Source of the DNA: Tupaia tana
Lineage: Eukaryota > Chordata > Mammalia > Scandentia > Tupaiidae
Reading direction: 5' to 3'
Assembly (NCBI GenBank): GCA_026018925.1
Contig: JAKSZU010000003.1
Coordinates: 186,093,505-186,157,504 of the forward strand
Length of the DNA: 64,000 bases
This document shows positions 63,860 through 64,000 of this stretch, piece by piece. The translations under genes were made by a program, and so were the position numbers. A model generated the notes under the pieces. The model was not told the DNA's origin. It searched no databases and saw only the letters and a list, made by a program, of their open reading frames with translations. Each line of letters starts with the position of its first letter. Position 1 is the stretch's first letter.

Positions 63860-64000
63860 CCTACATGTGGCCTTCTGAGCCAGTGTCACTACCTGGCTTT
63901 TTAAAACTATATACATATATTACTTTGATAAGTAAAAATCAGTTTAAAAATACTGTTACATTGAAAGAGCACCAAATTGTTAGAAAGGTTCATAATACAT
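63860..64000 (+). repeat. L1M 3'-UTR-like end
   Basis: TTTTTAAAACTATATACATATA through GAAAGAGCACCAAATTG repeats the end of the L1M at 60965-61065. Confidence 0.6.

Overview
The window looks like ordinary non-coding mammalian nuclear DNA: one CpG-island promoter set in dense interspersed repeats. It contains no bacterial-type operon and no intact protein gene that I can support. L1 LINE fragments, MIR and L2-like remnants, hAT and mariner relics and a MaLR-type LTR place it in a placental mammal. The most abundant repeats are tRNA-derived SINEs whose heads carry box A-like and box B-like (GGTTCGAGTCC) promoter sequences. I see no Alu, B1, carnivore CAN, horse ERE, rabbit C or ruminant BOV element. 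The SINEs resemble what I remember of the colugo (Dermoptera) CYN tRNA-SINEs. I therefore lean to a colugo such as Galeopterus, with moderate confidence; this rests on memory and was not searched.

Three SINE types are used as labels below. Family A is long-bodied (about 250-270 bp) and fairly young. It has a tRNA-like head, a CpG-rich body with GTGTGCGTGCGTGCCCAAGATCC, a C-run/G-run hairpin, a pyrimidine tract and the end CTATAGCAAAAACCTCTC followed by an A tail. Family B is short (about 150-190 bp). Its related head is followed directly by GGCTTGCTTTCTCAC, a CT tract, TCTGGTCAAATTAAAATAAA and an AT-rich tail ending near AATAATTCTTT. Family C is an older long-bodied form with GCTTGAAAATCACACC after the head. 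Many copies have clear target-site duplications (TSDs), so insertion order can be read.

Layout: 0-12 kb holds a 3' L1 end and many SINEs, probably intron if the island promoter fires leftward. A CpG island at about 12.4-13.95 kb has GC boxes, an RFX-type X-box and a consensus splice donor on the minus strand. 14-37 kb holds nested SINEs, an L1 ORF1 fragment (19.85-21.4 kb), DNA-transposon relics and two LTR-like stretches. At 37.65-38.90 kb lies the most striking object: a GC-rich array of about 33 units of roughly 25 bp, fused to a unique 3' domain, an AATAAA signal and a poly(A) tail, all flanked by a perfect 13-bp TSD. This is the architecture of an SVA-like composite non-autonomous retrotransposon. 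39-64 kb is SINE-rich sequence over degraded L1M-type LINEs.

How the parts relate: L1 presumably supplied the reverse transcriptase and endonuclease for the SINEs, the composite element and a 53-nt mRNA 3'-end insert at 9.97 kb, because several target sites read TT/AAAA or TT/AAGA. Nearly all long reading frames here are repeat artefacts: SINE bodies, the VNTR read in every frame, or CpG-island composition.
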